Positions 1-6,964 of a stretch of 22,763 nucleotides of DNA are shown piece by piece; the stretch's first letter is position 1, and the number at the start of each line of letters is the position of its first letter. The position numbers were made by a program, and so were the translations under genes. The notes beneath the pieces were generated by a model. The model saw only the letters and a list, made by a program, of their open reading frames with translations, did not search any database and had not been told where the DNA came from. The stretch is from DAOTZU01 sp034433995 (GTDB lineage Bacteria; Chloroflexota; Anaerolineae; UBA1429). The stretch lies in assembly GCA_034433995.1 (NCBI GenBank), contig DAOTZU010000143.1, positions 1-22,763 of the forward strand, in the 5' to 3' direction.

Positions 1-1199
1 GTGGTGGTCACCACGGTGGGATAACGGGTCACCCGCTCCGGCTTGACCGCCACATCAAAATCGTTGTAGCCCAAGCGACCATCGTCCAAGGCGGGATCGT
101 CCAGGAGGTTGGCCACCAGCCAATCGGCCCAAAGCTCGTCGAAGGTGAGCGCCTCCCCCCGGCGGGCCAGGACGGCGTCCACGGCGGCGGCGCCGTTGGC
201 GAGCTCGGCCACCAGCTCGCGGAAGCTCTCCATGCCGAACCGCTGGAGAAAATAACGCATGAACAGATAGGCGGCGCCATAATGGGCGGCCAGCTCGTCC
301 TCGTCGTCGGTCCAGGTGGTGAGCTGCGTATCGCTGCGCCGAGCAAAGGCCTCCACGGCGCCCCTGGGCCAAGGGAAACCGCAGAGCTCCTCGGCCAGTT
401 CCGCGCACCCCTCGTTCAGCCAAGCATCCTCGTTGGGATCTCGGTGCCACTGGAGCAGATGCTGGCATTCGTGGGCCAACACGGCGTCATAATCGGCCGT
501 GCCGGGGGAGACGGCGCCGACATTCATCGCCACCATGTCACAGGCGTTGCTGTAGGGATGCACCTGGCGCGGGTACTGGTTGGCGCTGGCGAAATAACCC
601 GCCGCGCCATCGAAACGGGCGTTCAACACCACCAGGCGCGGCTCGCCCTTGCTAGCGGAGAGCCCCGTGCCCCCAAAAAGATGGGACAAGGTGGGATAGC
701 TGCGTTCCTCAAAGACTTGGGCCGAACGCTCCAGGGCCTCTTGTTCCACCAACGCGCCCTCTTCCACCCACATCTCTAGATGCGCCGTGAGCACGCGCAG
801 GGTGGCGGTGATCTGGACGATGCTCGCGCCGTTCACCTCGCCCAGCCAAAAGGGTCGTTGCGCGCCCAGGGCCGAGGGGAGAGGGGTCTCTGCTATGGCG
901 GCGCGCGCCGCGCCCGGAGGGAGGAGGCTCAGCGCCAGGGCAACGTAATCCCTTGGGGGCATGGGGTTCTGGGCCAGACGTTGCCCTAGCGCCAGGGTCG
1001 GCTGTGGAGAGGGGCTGGGCAGCGGCGCGGCCAGGCCCGGCCGGCCAGCGTTCGGCGTCGCCGGCACGGCGGAGGGCGCGGGCGAGAGGGCGGTCCGGCC
1101 CCCAGTCCCCGCAGCGCGCCAAGCCCAGCACAGGACGCCGCCCAGGGCAAAGACGCCCAGAGCCAAGAGGACAAGCCCAAGCCGCCGCCGTGCGCGCAT
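1..1199 (-). CDS. Membrane-anchored or secreted HExxH metallopeptidase, M6/immune-inhibitor-A-like (3' end outside window)
   Basis: About 399 codons are visible and the reading frame runs off the left edge without a stop. The protein starts MRARRR, followed by a hydrophobic segment at about residues 8-26 (uncleaved anchor or signal peptide). A Pro/Ala-rich linker covers about residues 40-75. The zinc site is HECQH at 243-247, followed by DAWLNEG ending at 264, where Glu263 is the likely third zinc ligand. This arrangement (AHExQH, 12-16 residues, W-x-NEG) matches secreted gluzincin peptidases of the immune inhibitor A type; the exact family is inferred. The ATG shares one base with the stop of the upstream gene (TGATG), which supports this start and translational coupling. 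The substrate is unknown. Its position at the end of a run containing a radical SAM enzyme and a Cys-rich membrane protein makes a processing role possible but untested. Confidence 0.75.
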   Translation of the reverse strand, partial: MRARRRLGLVLLALGVFALGGVLCWAWRAAGTGGRTALSPAPSAVPATPNAGRPGLAAPLPSPSPQPTLALGQRLAQNPMPPRDYVALALSLLPPGAARAAIAETPLPSALGAQRPFWLGEVNGASIVQITATLRVLTAHLEMWVEEGALVEQEALERSAQVFEERSYPTLSHLFGGTGLSASKGEPRLVVLNARFDGAAGYFASANQYPRQVHPYSNACDMVAMNVGAVSPGTADYDAVLAHECQHLLQWHRDPNEDAWLNEGCAELAEELCGFPWPRGAVEAFARRSDTQLTTWTDDEDELAAHYGAAYLFMRYFLQRFGMESFRELVAELANGAAAVDAVLARRGEALTFDELWADWLVANLLDDPALDDGRLGYNDFDVAVKPERVTRYPTVVTT

Positions 1200-1690
1200 C
1201 AGGTTTTGGTGATCTCTAGCTGCCCGCCGCAATTGGGGCATTTGCGCAGGGCGCTGCGCACGGGCAGCTTACTGCCGCAATAAGGGCAAACCTTCTCCGC
1301 CAGGGCAGGCATCAGTCCCTTGATGACATAGACTACCCGTTCCTGCCGCTCCTCGCGGGTGGCGGTGCCCTCGCGCACCAACTGCTCCAGGATCTGGCTG
1401 GCCAATTCCTGAGAGATGCGATACTCGGCGCGGAACTGGGCCACGGTGAGCTCCCCGCCCAAGCGACGGGCCAGCTCCACCGCGCCGGTGCGCAGCGCCT
1501 CGGGGCTTATCTCCGCCAGCCGGCGCAACCGCCGCAAGCCCACCACCAGCAAAAACACGCCCACGGCCCCCAGCCCCATGGCGACCCAAAGGCGGCTGGG
1601 CTGGGCTGTGGCGGCGATCAGAAACAGGATGGCAAAGGTCAAGAAGGGGATTGAGGCCAGTACGGCGATGATGGCAGGGATTCGTTTCAT
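1199..1690 (-). CDS. Small membrane protein with C-terminal zinc ribbon, function unknown
   Basis: The product has 163 residues. Two hydrophobic segments at about 5-27 and 35-55 form a membrane hairpin. A soluble part of about 60-130 follows that looks like a winged-helix or helical domain (LTVAQFRAEYRISQELASQI then a short beta-like stretch). The C-terminus has two CPxCG knuckles (C135/C138 and C151/C154) that form a zinc ribbon. Both ends of the membrane hairpin are probably cytoplasmic, which would put the ribbon in the cytosol. The start at 1690 has a Shine-Dalgarno sequence (AGGGAG) about 9 nt upstream. It lies 31 nt after the coiled-coil gene, and its stop overlaps the start of the peptidase gene. 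I do not recognise a named family; a role as a membrane-bound sensor or adaptor is only a guess. Confidence 0.8.
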   Translation of the reverse strand: MKRIPAIIAVLASIPFLTFAILFLIAATAQPSRLWVAMGLGAVGVFLLVVGLRRLRRLAEISPEALRTGAVELARRLGGELTVAQFRAEYRISQELASQILEQLVREGTATREERQERVVYVIKGLMPALAEKVCPYCGSKLPVRSALRKCPNCGGQLEITKT

Positions 1691-1721
1691 CTCGCTTGCT
1701 CCCTATCTGTGAGAATGTCGC

Positions 1722-2906
1722 CTATTTCCAGGCGGCGGTGGCCCGATTGAGGGCGGTACCCATCTGTTCAAAGAGCTCCTGGATCTGGGCATCGGTGAGG
1801 CGCTGTTTGATGTAGGCATCCACCGTCCGGCTGAATTCCAGCGGATGGGTGCCCATATACTTTTCATCCTTCACCTTGGCCTGGAGCTCCTTCCAGGTCT
1901 CGTTCAAGGTCACCACCGATTGGGGCAGGAGCACCTCCACCGGTTTCAAATTGTAGCGGCGCTGCTCTTGCAAGACGGTGCCCACGCTTTTTTGGAAGCG
2001 TTTCAGCCCCTCGCCCACGCCCTTGGTCAGGCCCAATACCTCGGCCACGGCGCGCAACCCTTCCTCATAGCTCCAACGCACATGGTTGCGCCCCACCAGC
2101 TCTTTGAGGGCCTGGCCCAGCTCGCCGGGCACATCGGGGGGCTCGCGCATCTCCTCCAACACCCTTTGGGCGGCCTTTTGCTCCGCCAGGGCCGCCAAAT
2201 TCGCCTGCAGATGGTCATGGCGCGCCTGGGCCTCGGCCACACGGACGCTCACCTTCTGCCATTCCTCGCGCAGAGCGGCCTGGGTATCGCCGGCCTCTTT
2301 GATCTTGTCCTGCCAAGCCTGGCGCACCTGGCGCAGTTGGGCATAGAGCTTGTTCTGTTGTTGTTTGGCCAAGCGTTGCACCTTTTGCAGGCGGCGGATC
2401 TTGGCCCCATGAAGCAAGCCGCCCAACGGAGAGGCGCGCAAGCGCTCCACCTCCTCAAAAGCCTGGGCATACTCATCCTCATAGCGCACCACTTGGGCTT
2501 TGATCTGCTCCTCCTGGGCGTTCAGCTCTGGATTGGCCCGGCGCAGGGCCTCGTTGGCCGCCTGGGCCTGGGCGGTGAGCTCGTCCATCTTGGCCCGGCC
2601 GGCGCGGATCTCTTCCTCCAGCGCGGCGATCTCTTGCTCCAACCGGGCGCGTTCCTCGGCCTCGGTGCGGTCCAGGAGCTGGGCCAGGGCCGGGGGCAGC
2701 TCCCGCCGCCCTGCGATGAGGCGGGGAAAACAAAAGGAGAATTTTTCCTGCCAGGCGGCCAGCTCCCGTTTGAAAATATCGTTGAACTGGAACTGCACCT
2801 CCTCCACGTCCTTGTAGCAGGCCTCCAGCTCACGCCGCTTCTCGTCCAGGTAACGGTGGAACTGCTCCAGGTTTAGGCGATAGTCCCGCTCCTCATTTTT
2901 GGCCAT
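1722..2906 (-). CDS. Coiled-coil protein, function unknown
   Basis: The product has 394 residues. No signal peptide or membrane segment is visible. Residues of about 85-270 are rich in Glu, Gln, Ala, Arg and Lys with heptad-like spacing, predicting long coiled coils interrupted near a Gly-rich stretch (SPLGGLLHG). The C-terminal third is a separate, more globular helical domain (LPQSVVTLNETWKELQ to the end). The frame is open to 2945, but the ATG at 2906 is preferred because GGAGG lies about 8 nt upstream and MAKNEERDY starts the recognisable protein. The upstream neighbour on the same strand is the radical SAM gene, with a palindromic repeat between them. The product could be a scaffold or a partner of the neighbouring membrane proteins. 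I do not recognise the family. Confidence 0.8.
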   Translation of the reverse strand: MAKNEERDYRLNLEQFHRYLDEKRRELEACYKDVEEVQFQFNDIFKRELAAWQEKFSFCFPRLIAGRRELPPALAQLLDRTEAEERARLEQEIAALEEEIRAGRAKMDELTAQAQAANEALRRANPELNAQEEQIKAQVVRYEDEYAQAFEEVERLRASPLGGLLHGAKIRRLQKVQRLAKQQQNKLYAQLRQVRQAWQDKIKEAGDTQAALREEWQKVSVRVAEAQARHDHLQANLAALAEQKAAQRVLEEMREPPDVPGELGQALKELVGRNHVRWSYEEGLRAVAEVLGLTKGVGEGLKRFQKSVGTVLQEQRRYNLKPVEVLLPQSVVTLNETWKELQAKVKDEKYMGTHPLEFSRTVDAYIKQRLTDAQIQELFEQMGTALNRATAAWK

Positions 2907-2936
2907 TGGCCCGCCTCCACGCCATAGTCTCGCTTC

Positions 2937-3017
2937 CCCCCTCACCTAACCTCTCCCCCAAGGGGGAGAGGAATAGCTCTCCCCTCTCCCCGCCGGGGAG
3001 AGGGCAGGGTGAGGGGG
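2937..3017. repeat. Composite palindromic intergenic element with two nested hairpins
   Basis: The outer arms CCCCCTCACC (2937-2946) and GGTGAGGGGG (3008-3017) are perfect reverse complements. Inside them are two perfect 10-bp hairpins: 2950-2959 with 2962-2971, and 2982-2991 with 2995-3004. Both have CTCTCCCC / GGGGAGAG arms. The element fills most of the 128-bp gap between the radical SAM gene and the coiled-coil gene. It resembles the CTCTCCC/GGGAGAG type of repeat found scattered in many bacterial genomes, which is from memory. No U-tract follows on the minus strand, so a simple intrinsic terminator is unlikely, although the structure could attenuate transcription or protect mRNA ends. 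Confidence 0.8.
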
Positions 3018-3034
3018 ATGCTGCAAGGGCGATA

Positions 3035-4456
3035 TTACAGCCCCACGCCCCGGGTGCCCGCCCAGAGCGCCTTCTTCAGCCGCCACAGGGGCACCGCCCA
3101 GAACGGCCCGCCGGGGGCCACACCCTCCAACTCGGCAAAGCTCCGCCGCTGATCCCAGTACAGCGGACAAGCCCCGCAACAGATATCGCGGATGGTGCAC
3201 CGCTGGCAGACGGGCGGCACGAACTCTTTGCGGCGCCAATACAGGGCCGTGCGCGTGCGCCAAACCTTCACAAAAGGCTCATGGAGCAGATCGCCGATGC
3301 CCCGCTCAAAGCTGGAACAGGGCAGCAGCTCTCCCGCCGGGTTCACCGAAAGGAGGCCATCCACGCAGGCGCAGGATTTGCTCCCCAGCCCGGCCTGCAC
3401 CGGGTTGAATAGGCAATACGGCACCGGCGAATACCACACCAGCCGCGACCCCCTCTCCTTGGCCCGCTGCTGCACCGCCGCGATGAGCGGCCCGATATCG
3501 GTATAGCGGACGTCGTCCTCCGGGTGCTCCAGGGCCGTGCCCGTGCGGATGACCATGTTCATGGAGAAATACTCGGAGCCCAGCTCCTCGGCGATAAAAT
3601 CCACCAGCTCCAAGAGATGCTCCCGGTTGCCGCCGCAGATGGTGGTGTTGGTGTGGGTGTGGATGCTCGCCGCCCTCAGGTTCTTGACGGCGGCGACGCT
3701 CTTGACCCAGGAACCGGGGTGCCGGGTGATGGCGTCATGCACGGCGGCGCTGGGCCCCTCCAGGCTCACCTGGGCGGAATCCAACCCGGCCTCCGCCAGG
3801 GTGCGCACATAGGCTGGATCGGCGCATTTCAAGCCGTTGGTGATCAGGTTGACCCGCATCCCCTTGCCCTTGGCATAGGCCACCAGCTCCGGCAGATCCT
3901 CCCGCAAGGTGGGCTCGCCGCCGGTGAAAGAGACGGTGGGGCAATGGGCCTCGTCGTAGATGCGGTCCAGGATCACCTTCACCTCGGCGGTGGTCATCTC
4001 CGGCACCTGGCGGCCCCGACGGGGGGAATCGGCGTAGCAAAAGGTGCAGCGGTTCTGGCAGCGATAGGTGAGGGCGATCTCGGAGAGGACCGGAAGCTCC
4101 CTTTTATGGCTGCCGAACCCCATCTGGCGGATGCTGGGCGCGCCGCAGACGTTGTCGTTGAGCAATGCCGCGACGCTAAGCAACAGCTTGCGCAGGTCCT
4201 CCCGCACCCGGGCCTCATCCACCCCATAACGCCCGGCCACCAAGCGCACCACCGCCTCCACATCCGGCCCGCCGGCCCGGCCATAGAGCATATCCAACAT
4301 CAGCGTGGCCGTCTCGTTAAGATAGTGCAGCCGGTTGGGCCGCAGGATGATCAGGCCATCCTCCGGGCGGATGTAAATGTATTCGCGGGTAGCGTTCACA
4401 AGCTCGCTGGCGAAGCGCTGGAGATCGGTGACTTTTTCTTGCTCCATCATCGTCAT
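3035..4456 (-). CDS. Radical SAM/SPASM peptide-modifying enzyme with N-terminal PqqD-like RRE domain
   Basis: The product has 473 residues. Residues of about 21-100 read as a PqqD-like RiPP recognition element (RPNRLHYLNETATLMLDMLYG, then VRLVAGRYGVDEARVREDL). The radical SAM core starts with CxxxCxxC at C133/C137/C140 and has TGGEP at 178-182. The C-terminal SPASM region carries C362, C364, C380, C417, C420, C426/C427 and C430 around PAGELLPC and CQRCTIRDICCGACP, predicting auxiliary Fe-S clusters. Enzymes with this layout install thioether or other crosslinks in ribosomal peptides or protein tails. The start lies only 5 nt after the stop of the Cys/His-tailed membrane protein, which is the obvious candidate substrate. 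Two further in-frame ATGs lie within nine bases of the chosen one and no strong Shine-Dalgarno separates them. The exact reaction and substrate are inference. Confidence 0.93.
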   Translation of the reverse strand: MTMMEQEKVTDLQRFASELVNATREYIYIRPEDGLIILRPNRLHYLNETATLMLDMLYGRAGGPDVEAVVRLVAGRYGVDEARVREDLRKLLLSVAALLNDNVCGAPSIRQMGFGSHKRELPVLSEIALTYRCQNRCTFCYADSPRRGRQVPEMTTAEVKVILDRIYDEAHCPTVSFTGGEPTLREDLPELVAYAKGKGMRVNLITNGLKCADPAYVRTLAEAGLDSAQVSLEGPSAAVHDAITRHPGSWVKSVAAVKNLRAASIHTHTNTTICGGNREHLLELVDFIAEELGSEYFSMNMVIRTGTALEHPEDDVRYTDIGPLIAAVQQRAKERGSRLVWYSPVPYCLFNPVQAGLGSKSCACVDGLLSVNPAGELLPCSSFERGIGDLLHEPFVKVWRTRTALYWRRKEFVPPVCQRCTIRDICCGACPLYWDQRRSFAELEGVAPGGPFWAVPLWRLKKALWAGTRGVGL

Positions 4457-4461
4457 TCACT

Positions 4462-6204
4462 CTAGAACCGGCTTACGCAGGCCGAATGGCAGGCGCTGTG
4501 GCAGGCGCTATGGCAAACACAGGCCGAATGGCAGGCGCTGTGGCAGGCGTCGTGGACACAGGCCGAATGGCAAGCATCGTGGACGCAGGCCGAATGGCAG
4601 GCGCTATGGCAGGCCGAATGACAGGCGTCATAGCCCCCCTCGCCCGCGCCCGCCGGCGCGGTGCCCAGAAGCTGCCCCACGCCCTGCTCGATGCGCTGCA
4701 CCGTGCCGCTGACCACCTGCTCCACACCGCGGGTGAGCTCGTTGGCCATGTTCTCCAAGGGGCGGATGGCCTCCTCCGCCGCCCGGGCCAAAGGCCCAGG
4801 GCCCTCAGGCCCGCCCGCCGTGCTGGCCGCGGGGGCTGTGCGGGTGCGGTCGCTGAGGATGATCCAGGGCAGATAGTTGGGCATGGGCGCGGGATGGGGC
4901 TGGCGGCGCCACTCGCGCTCGTATTCCTCCCAGGCCGTGTCGATGCGCCGTTGGTAGGTGCGTCGGGTCGCCTCAGGGTCGGCGTTCCACATCTTGGGCT
5001 GCACCACGGCGGCCACGGCAGCCAAGATGGCGGGGATCTTGGTCTTGTCCAAGGTGCCATCTTCCTGGATAGCTTCGATGAGCGCCTTCTCATAAGGCGC
5101 CAGCTCGGCGTTGGGCTGCAAGACCTCCATCTGCAGCGGTGCGCGGTTGACGACGTTGATCACTCCACGCTGCTCCAGAGCCAAAACGATCAGCGCCAGG
5201 GTCTTGGTCGAGTTCCCCATGTAAAAGGCCGTCTCGATGGCGTTGAGGTCGGGCACCACGCCCGGCGTCTGGAAGGTCTCGATCTCGATCTCTGGGGGCT
5301 CATAGGCCGGCTTGGGCTTGCGTTTGCTGCGCAAGGCCCCGATGAGCAGGGCCAACACCCCCAGGGTGACGAACACCCCCACACAACAGGTGAGGTTGCG
5401 CGCCTCCGGGGTCGCCAAAACCCCCAAGAGGCTCGCCGGCGTGGGCGAGGGCGCCGGGGTGGAAGGCTTCAAGGGGATGGGCGTCTGCTGGGTGGTGGTG
5501 ATGAACTTGCCGGGCAAATAGAACTTGGGCACCATCTGCTGCTGCGGCGCCAGGTTATCCTTGCGCACAAAGAGAGAGAGGTACACCTTGCCGCTGGCTT
5601 CGTCAGGGGTGGGGAAATAGACCCAGCGGTCAAAGGCCGAGGTGTCCTCGGTGAGCAGGCCGGTGGCGTTGACCACGGCGTCCGTCACCTGCTCCGGCTT
5701 GGTGATGCTGGGATCCAGCGCGATGGGCAAGATGTAACGGATCTCTTGCCGCGCGATGGGCAGGGACCACTGGAAAGGCGCCCAGCCAATGGCGCGGTAG
5801 GGCTGCCCTTTGACGGTGGTCTCGTCAAAGACGGAGCGGTCCACGGTATAACGCACCAAGACCTTGTACTGCTGCCCTCGGCGGGTGGAGCGCTCGAAAT
5901 TGACCTGGTAATATTCCGGCCCGCCGCTGAGGGTGACGGTGAAGGCCCCCTCCGGCCCCTGGCCGCTGGCGGCCACGATGGTGTGGGGCCGGGGGAAAGG
6001 CCCCATCTGGCTGATCTTGGTGCGGCCGGCCTCCAGCTCGGTGAAGGTGAGGGTGTAGCGCACGTCCAGGCGGCCATCGTTCAAGACGACGACATACGCC
6101 TCCACCAAATCCAGGCGCACAGGATCCGCCGCCCACACGGGCAAAGCGCCGGCCGCCCATAGGAGCAGCACCACGAGTAAAGAGATCATCGCGATGCGAC
6201 GCAT
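4462..6204 (-). CDS. DUF2207-like membrane protein with C-terminal Cys/His repeat tail, candidate radical SAM substrate
   Basis: The product has 580 residues. A signal peptide (about 1-26) precedes a beta-rich extracytoplasmic region to about 235, then a Pro/Thr linker. One membrane segment lies at 271-291, followed by RSKRK (292-296), which by the positive-inside rule leaves the C-terminal half in the cytosol. Residues of about 303-400 match the cytoplasmic part of DUF2207-type proteins (PGVVPDLNAIETAFYMGNST). Residues 528-576 form a tail with 13 Cys and 11 His made of nine HSA and two VHDA spacers between cysteines. The frame is open to 6477, but the ATG at 6204 is chosen because it starts the signal peptide, has GAGGAGG upstream and avoids overlapping the glycosyltransferase gene. 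The gene sits 4 nt after that gene and 5 nt before the RRE-radical SAM gene. Metal binding by the unmodified tail is the main alternative to peptide modification. Confidence 0.9.
   Translation of the reverse strand: MRRIAMISLLVVLLLWAAGALPVWAADPVRLDLVEAYVVVLNDGRLDVRYTLTFTELEAGRTKISQMGPFPRPHTIVAASGQGPEGAFTVTLSGGPEYYQVNFERSTRRGQQYKVLVRYTVDRSVFDETTVKGQPYRAIGWAPFQWSLPIARQEIRYILPIALDPSITKPEQVTDAVVNATGLLTEDTSAFDRWVYFPTPDEASGKVYLSLFVRKDNLAPQQQMVPKFYLPGKFITTTQQTPIPLKPSTPAPSPTPASLLGVLATPEARNLTCCVGVFVTLGVLALLIGALRSKRKPKPAYEPPEIEIETFQTPGVVPDLNAIETAFYMGNSTKTLALIVLALEQRGVINVVNRAPLQMEVLQPNAELAPYEKALIEAIQEDGTLDKTKIPAILAAVAAVVQPKMWNADPEATRRTYQRRIDTAWEEYEREWRRQPHPAPMPNYLPWIILSDRTRTAPAASTAGGPEGPGPLARAAEEAIRPLENMANELTRGVEQVVSGTVQRIEQGVGQLLGTAPAGAGEGGYDACHSACHSACHSACVHDACHSACVHDACHSACHSACVCHSACHSACHSACVSRF
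4477..4623 (-). repeat. Tandem 12-nt-type repeat encoding the CHSA tail
   Basis: This stretch encodes residues 528-576 of the membrane protein. Nine units give Cys-His-Ser-Ala and two give Cys-Val-His-Asp-Ala. One Cys-Val-Cys junction breaks the register near 4516-4524. Serine is written as TCG in five units and AGC in four, and histidine as either CAT or CAC, so units differ at the DNA level while the amino acid pattern is kept. Confidence 0.9.
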
Positions 6205-6208
6205 AGAA

Positions 6209-6964
6209 TCACTTCCTCCTCTCGGCGGGAGAGAATCGCTGGCGCAAAACGAGCAAAACAAAGCGCGGCAGGGCCAACATCCGCCGCCAGCGCCAAGGTT
6301 GGCGCCACAGGCGATGGAGCCACTCCAGCCCCGCACGGCGCATCCACAGCGGAGCCCGCACGGCCACGCCGGCGATGAAATCCAGGGCGCCGCCCACGCC
6401 CATGCATACCGGCACCCCCAGCCGCTCCAGATTGCGGCGAATCCACAGATCTTGGCGCGGGGCGCCATAAGCCACAAAGAGAAAATCGGGCCGGGCCGCG
6501 ACGATGCGGGCGACGATCTCCTCCTCCTCGGCGGGATCGGGCGAGCCGGCGTAGCAGCCCGCCACCTGAAGCGCCGGATATCGCTCCCGCAACACGGCGG
6601 CCGCCTGCTCCGCCACCCCCGGCGCCGCCCCCAAAAAGTAGAGTCGGTAGCCTCGCTCCGCGCTCATCTGGGCGATGAGGGGCAGCGTATCCGATCCCGT
6701 CACCCGCTCACGGAGGGGCCGCCCCAAGAGCCGCGCGGCCCACAGAAGGCCCACCCCATCCGGCAGGGCAAGGGCAGATTCTAACAGTGTTACGCGGAAA
6801 GGGACATTGCGTTGCGCTTGGATGACGAATTCCGGGTTGACGGTGACCACCTGGTGGGGCCGCCCCTCGGCCACGAACTGGCGCAAAAGGGCCAAGGTCT
6901 CCTCGGTGGTCACATCATCCACCCGCACCCCCAGAATCTGGATCGAGCGCACCTTAACGGACAT
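6209..6964 (-). CDS. WecG/TagA/CpsF family glycosyltransferase (GT26)
   Basis: The product has 251 residues, the usual family size. It transfers a sugar, typically N-acetylmannosaminuronic acid, N-acetylmannosamine or a related residue, to a lipid-linked acceptor at the inner face of the membrane during surface polysaccharide synthesis. Visible family motifs are TVNPEF (41-46), LPDG with Asp69 (67-70), RVTGSD (87-92), GAPRQD (167-172), GGALDFIAG (191-199), RAP (203-205) and GLEWLHR (212-218). The basic, hydrophobic C-terminus fits membrane association. The start overlaps the end of the preceding GT4 gene by 11 bp, and its stop is 4 nt from the start of the Cys/His-tailed protein, so the genes are very probably cotranscribed. 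The donor sugar cannot be told from the sequence. Confidence 0.92.
   Translation of the reverse strand: MSVKVRSIQILGVRVDDVTTEETLALLRQFVAEGRPHQVVTVNPEFVIQAQRNVPFRVTLLESALALPDGVGLLWAARLLGRPLRERVTGSDTLPLIAQMSAERGYRLYFLGAAPGVAEQAAAVLRERYPALQVAGCYAGSPDPAEEEEIVARIVAARPDFLFVAYGAPRQDLWIRRNLERLGVPVCMGVGGALDFIAGVAVRAPLWMRRAGLEWLHRLWRQPWRWRRMLALPRFVLLVLRQRFSPAERRK

Noticed and set aside
1845..2876. 343-codon plus-strand open frame
   Set aside because: It mirrors the coiled-coil gene; its Leu-rich translation comes from the antisense of Glu/Gln/Lys codons.
2937..3017. Intrinsic terminator
   Set aside because: Stems are strong, but no T-run follows on the transcribed strand, so it is listed as a repeat.
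4477..4623. Multiheme cytochrome reading of the tail
   Set aside because: CHSACH reads as C-x3-C-H, but each Cys would have to serve two hemes and units are only four residues apart, which is sterically impossible. The tail is also predicted to be cytosolic.
4477..4632. CRISPR-like repeats
   Set aside because: Units are 12-15 nt with no spacers, and they are in frame inside a convincing coding sequence.
4486..6162. Long plus-strand open frame
   Set aside because: It is the antisense of the DUF2207-like gene, has no ribosome site or family features, and reflects high GC content.
6205..6477. N-terminal extension of the Cys/His-tailed protein
   Set aside because: The extension overlaps the WecG-like gene, lacks a ribosome site and puts a signal peptide at an internal position.
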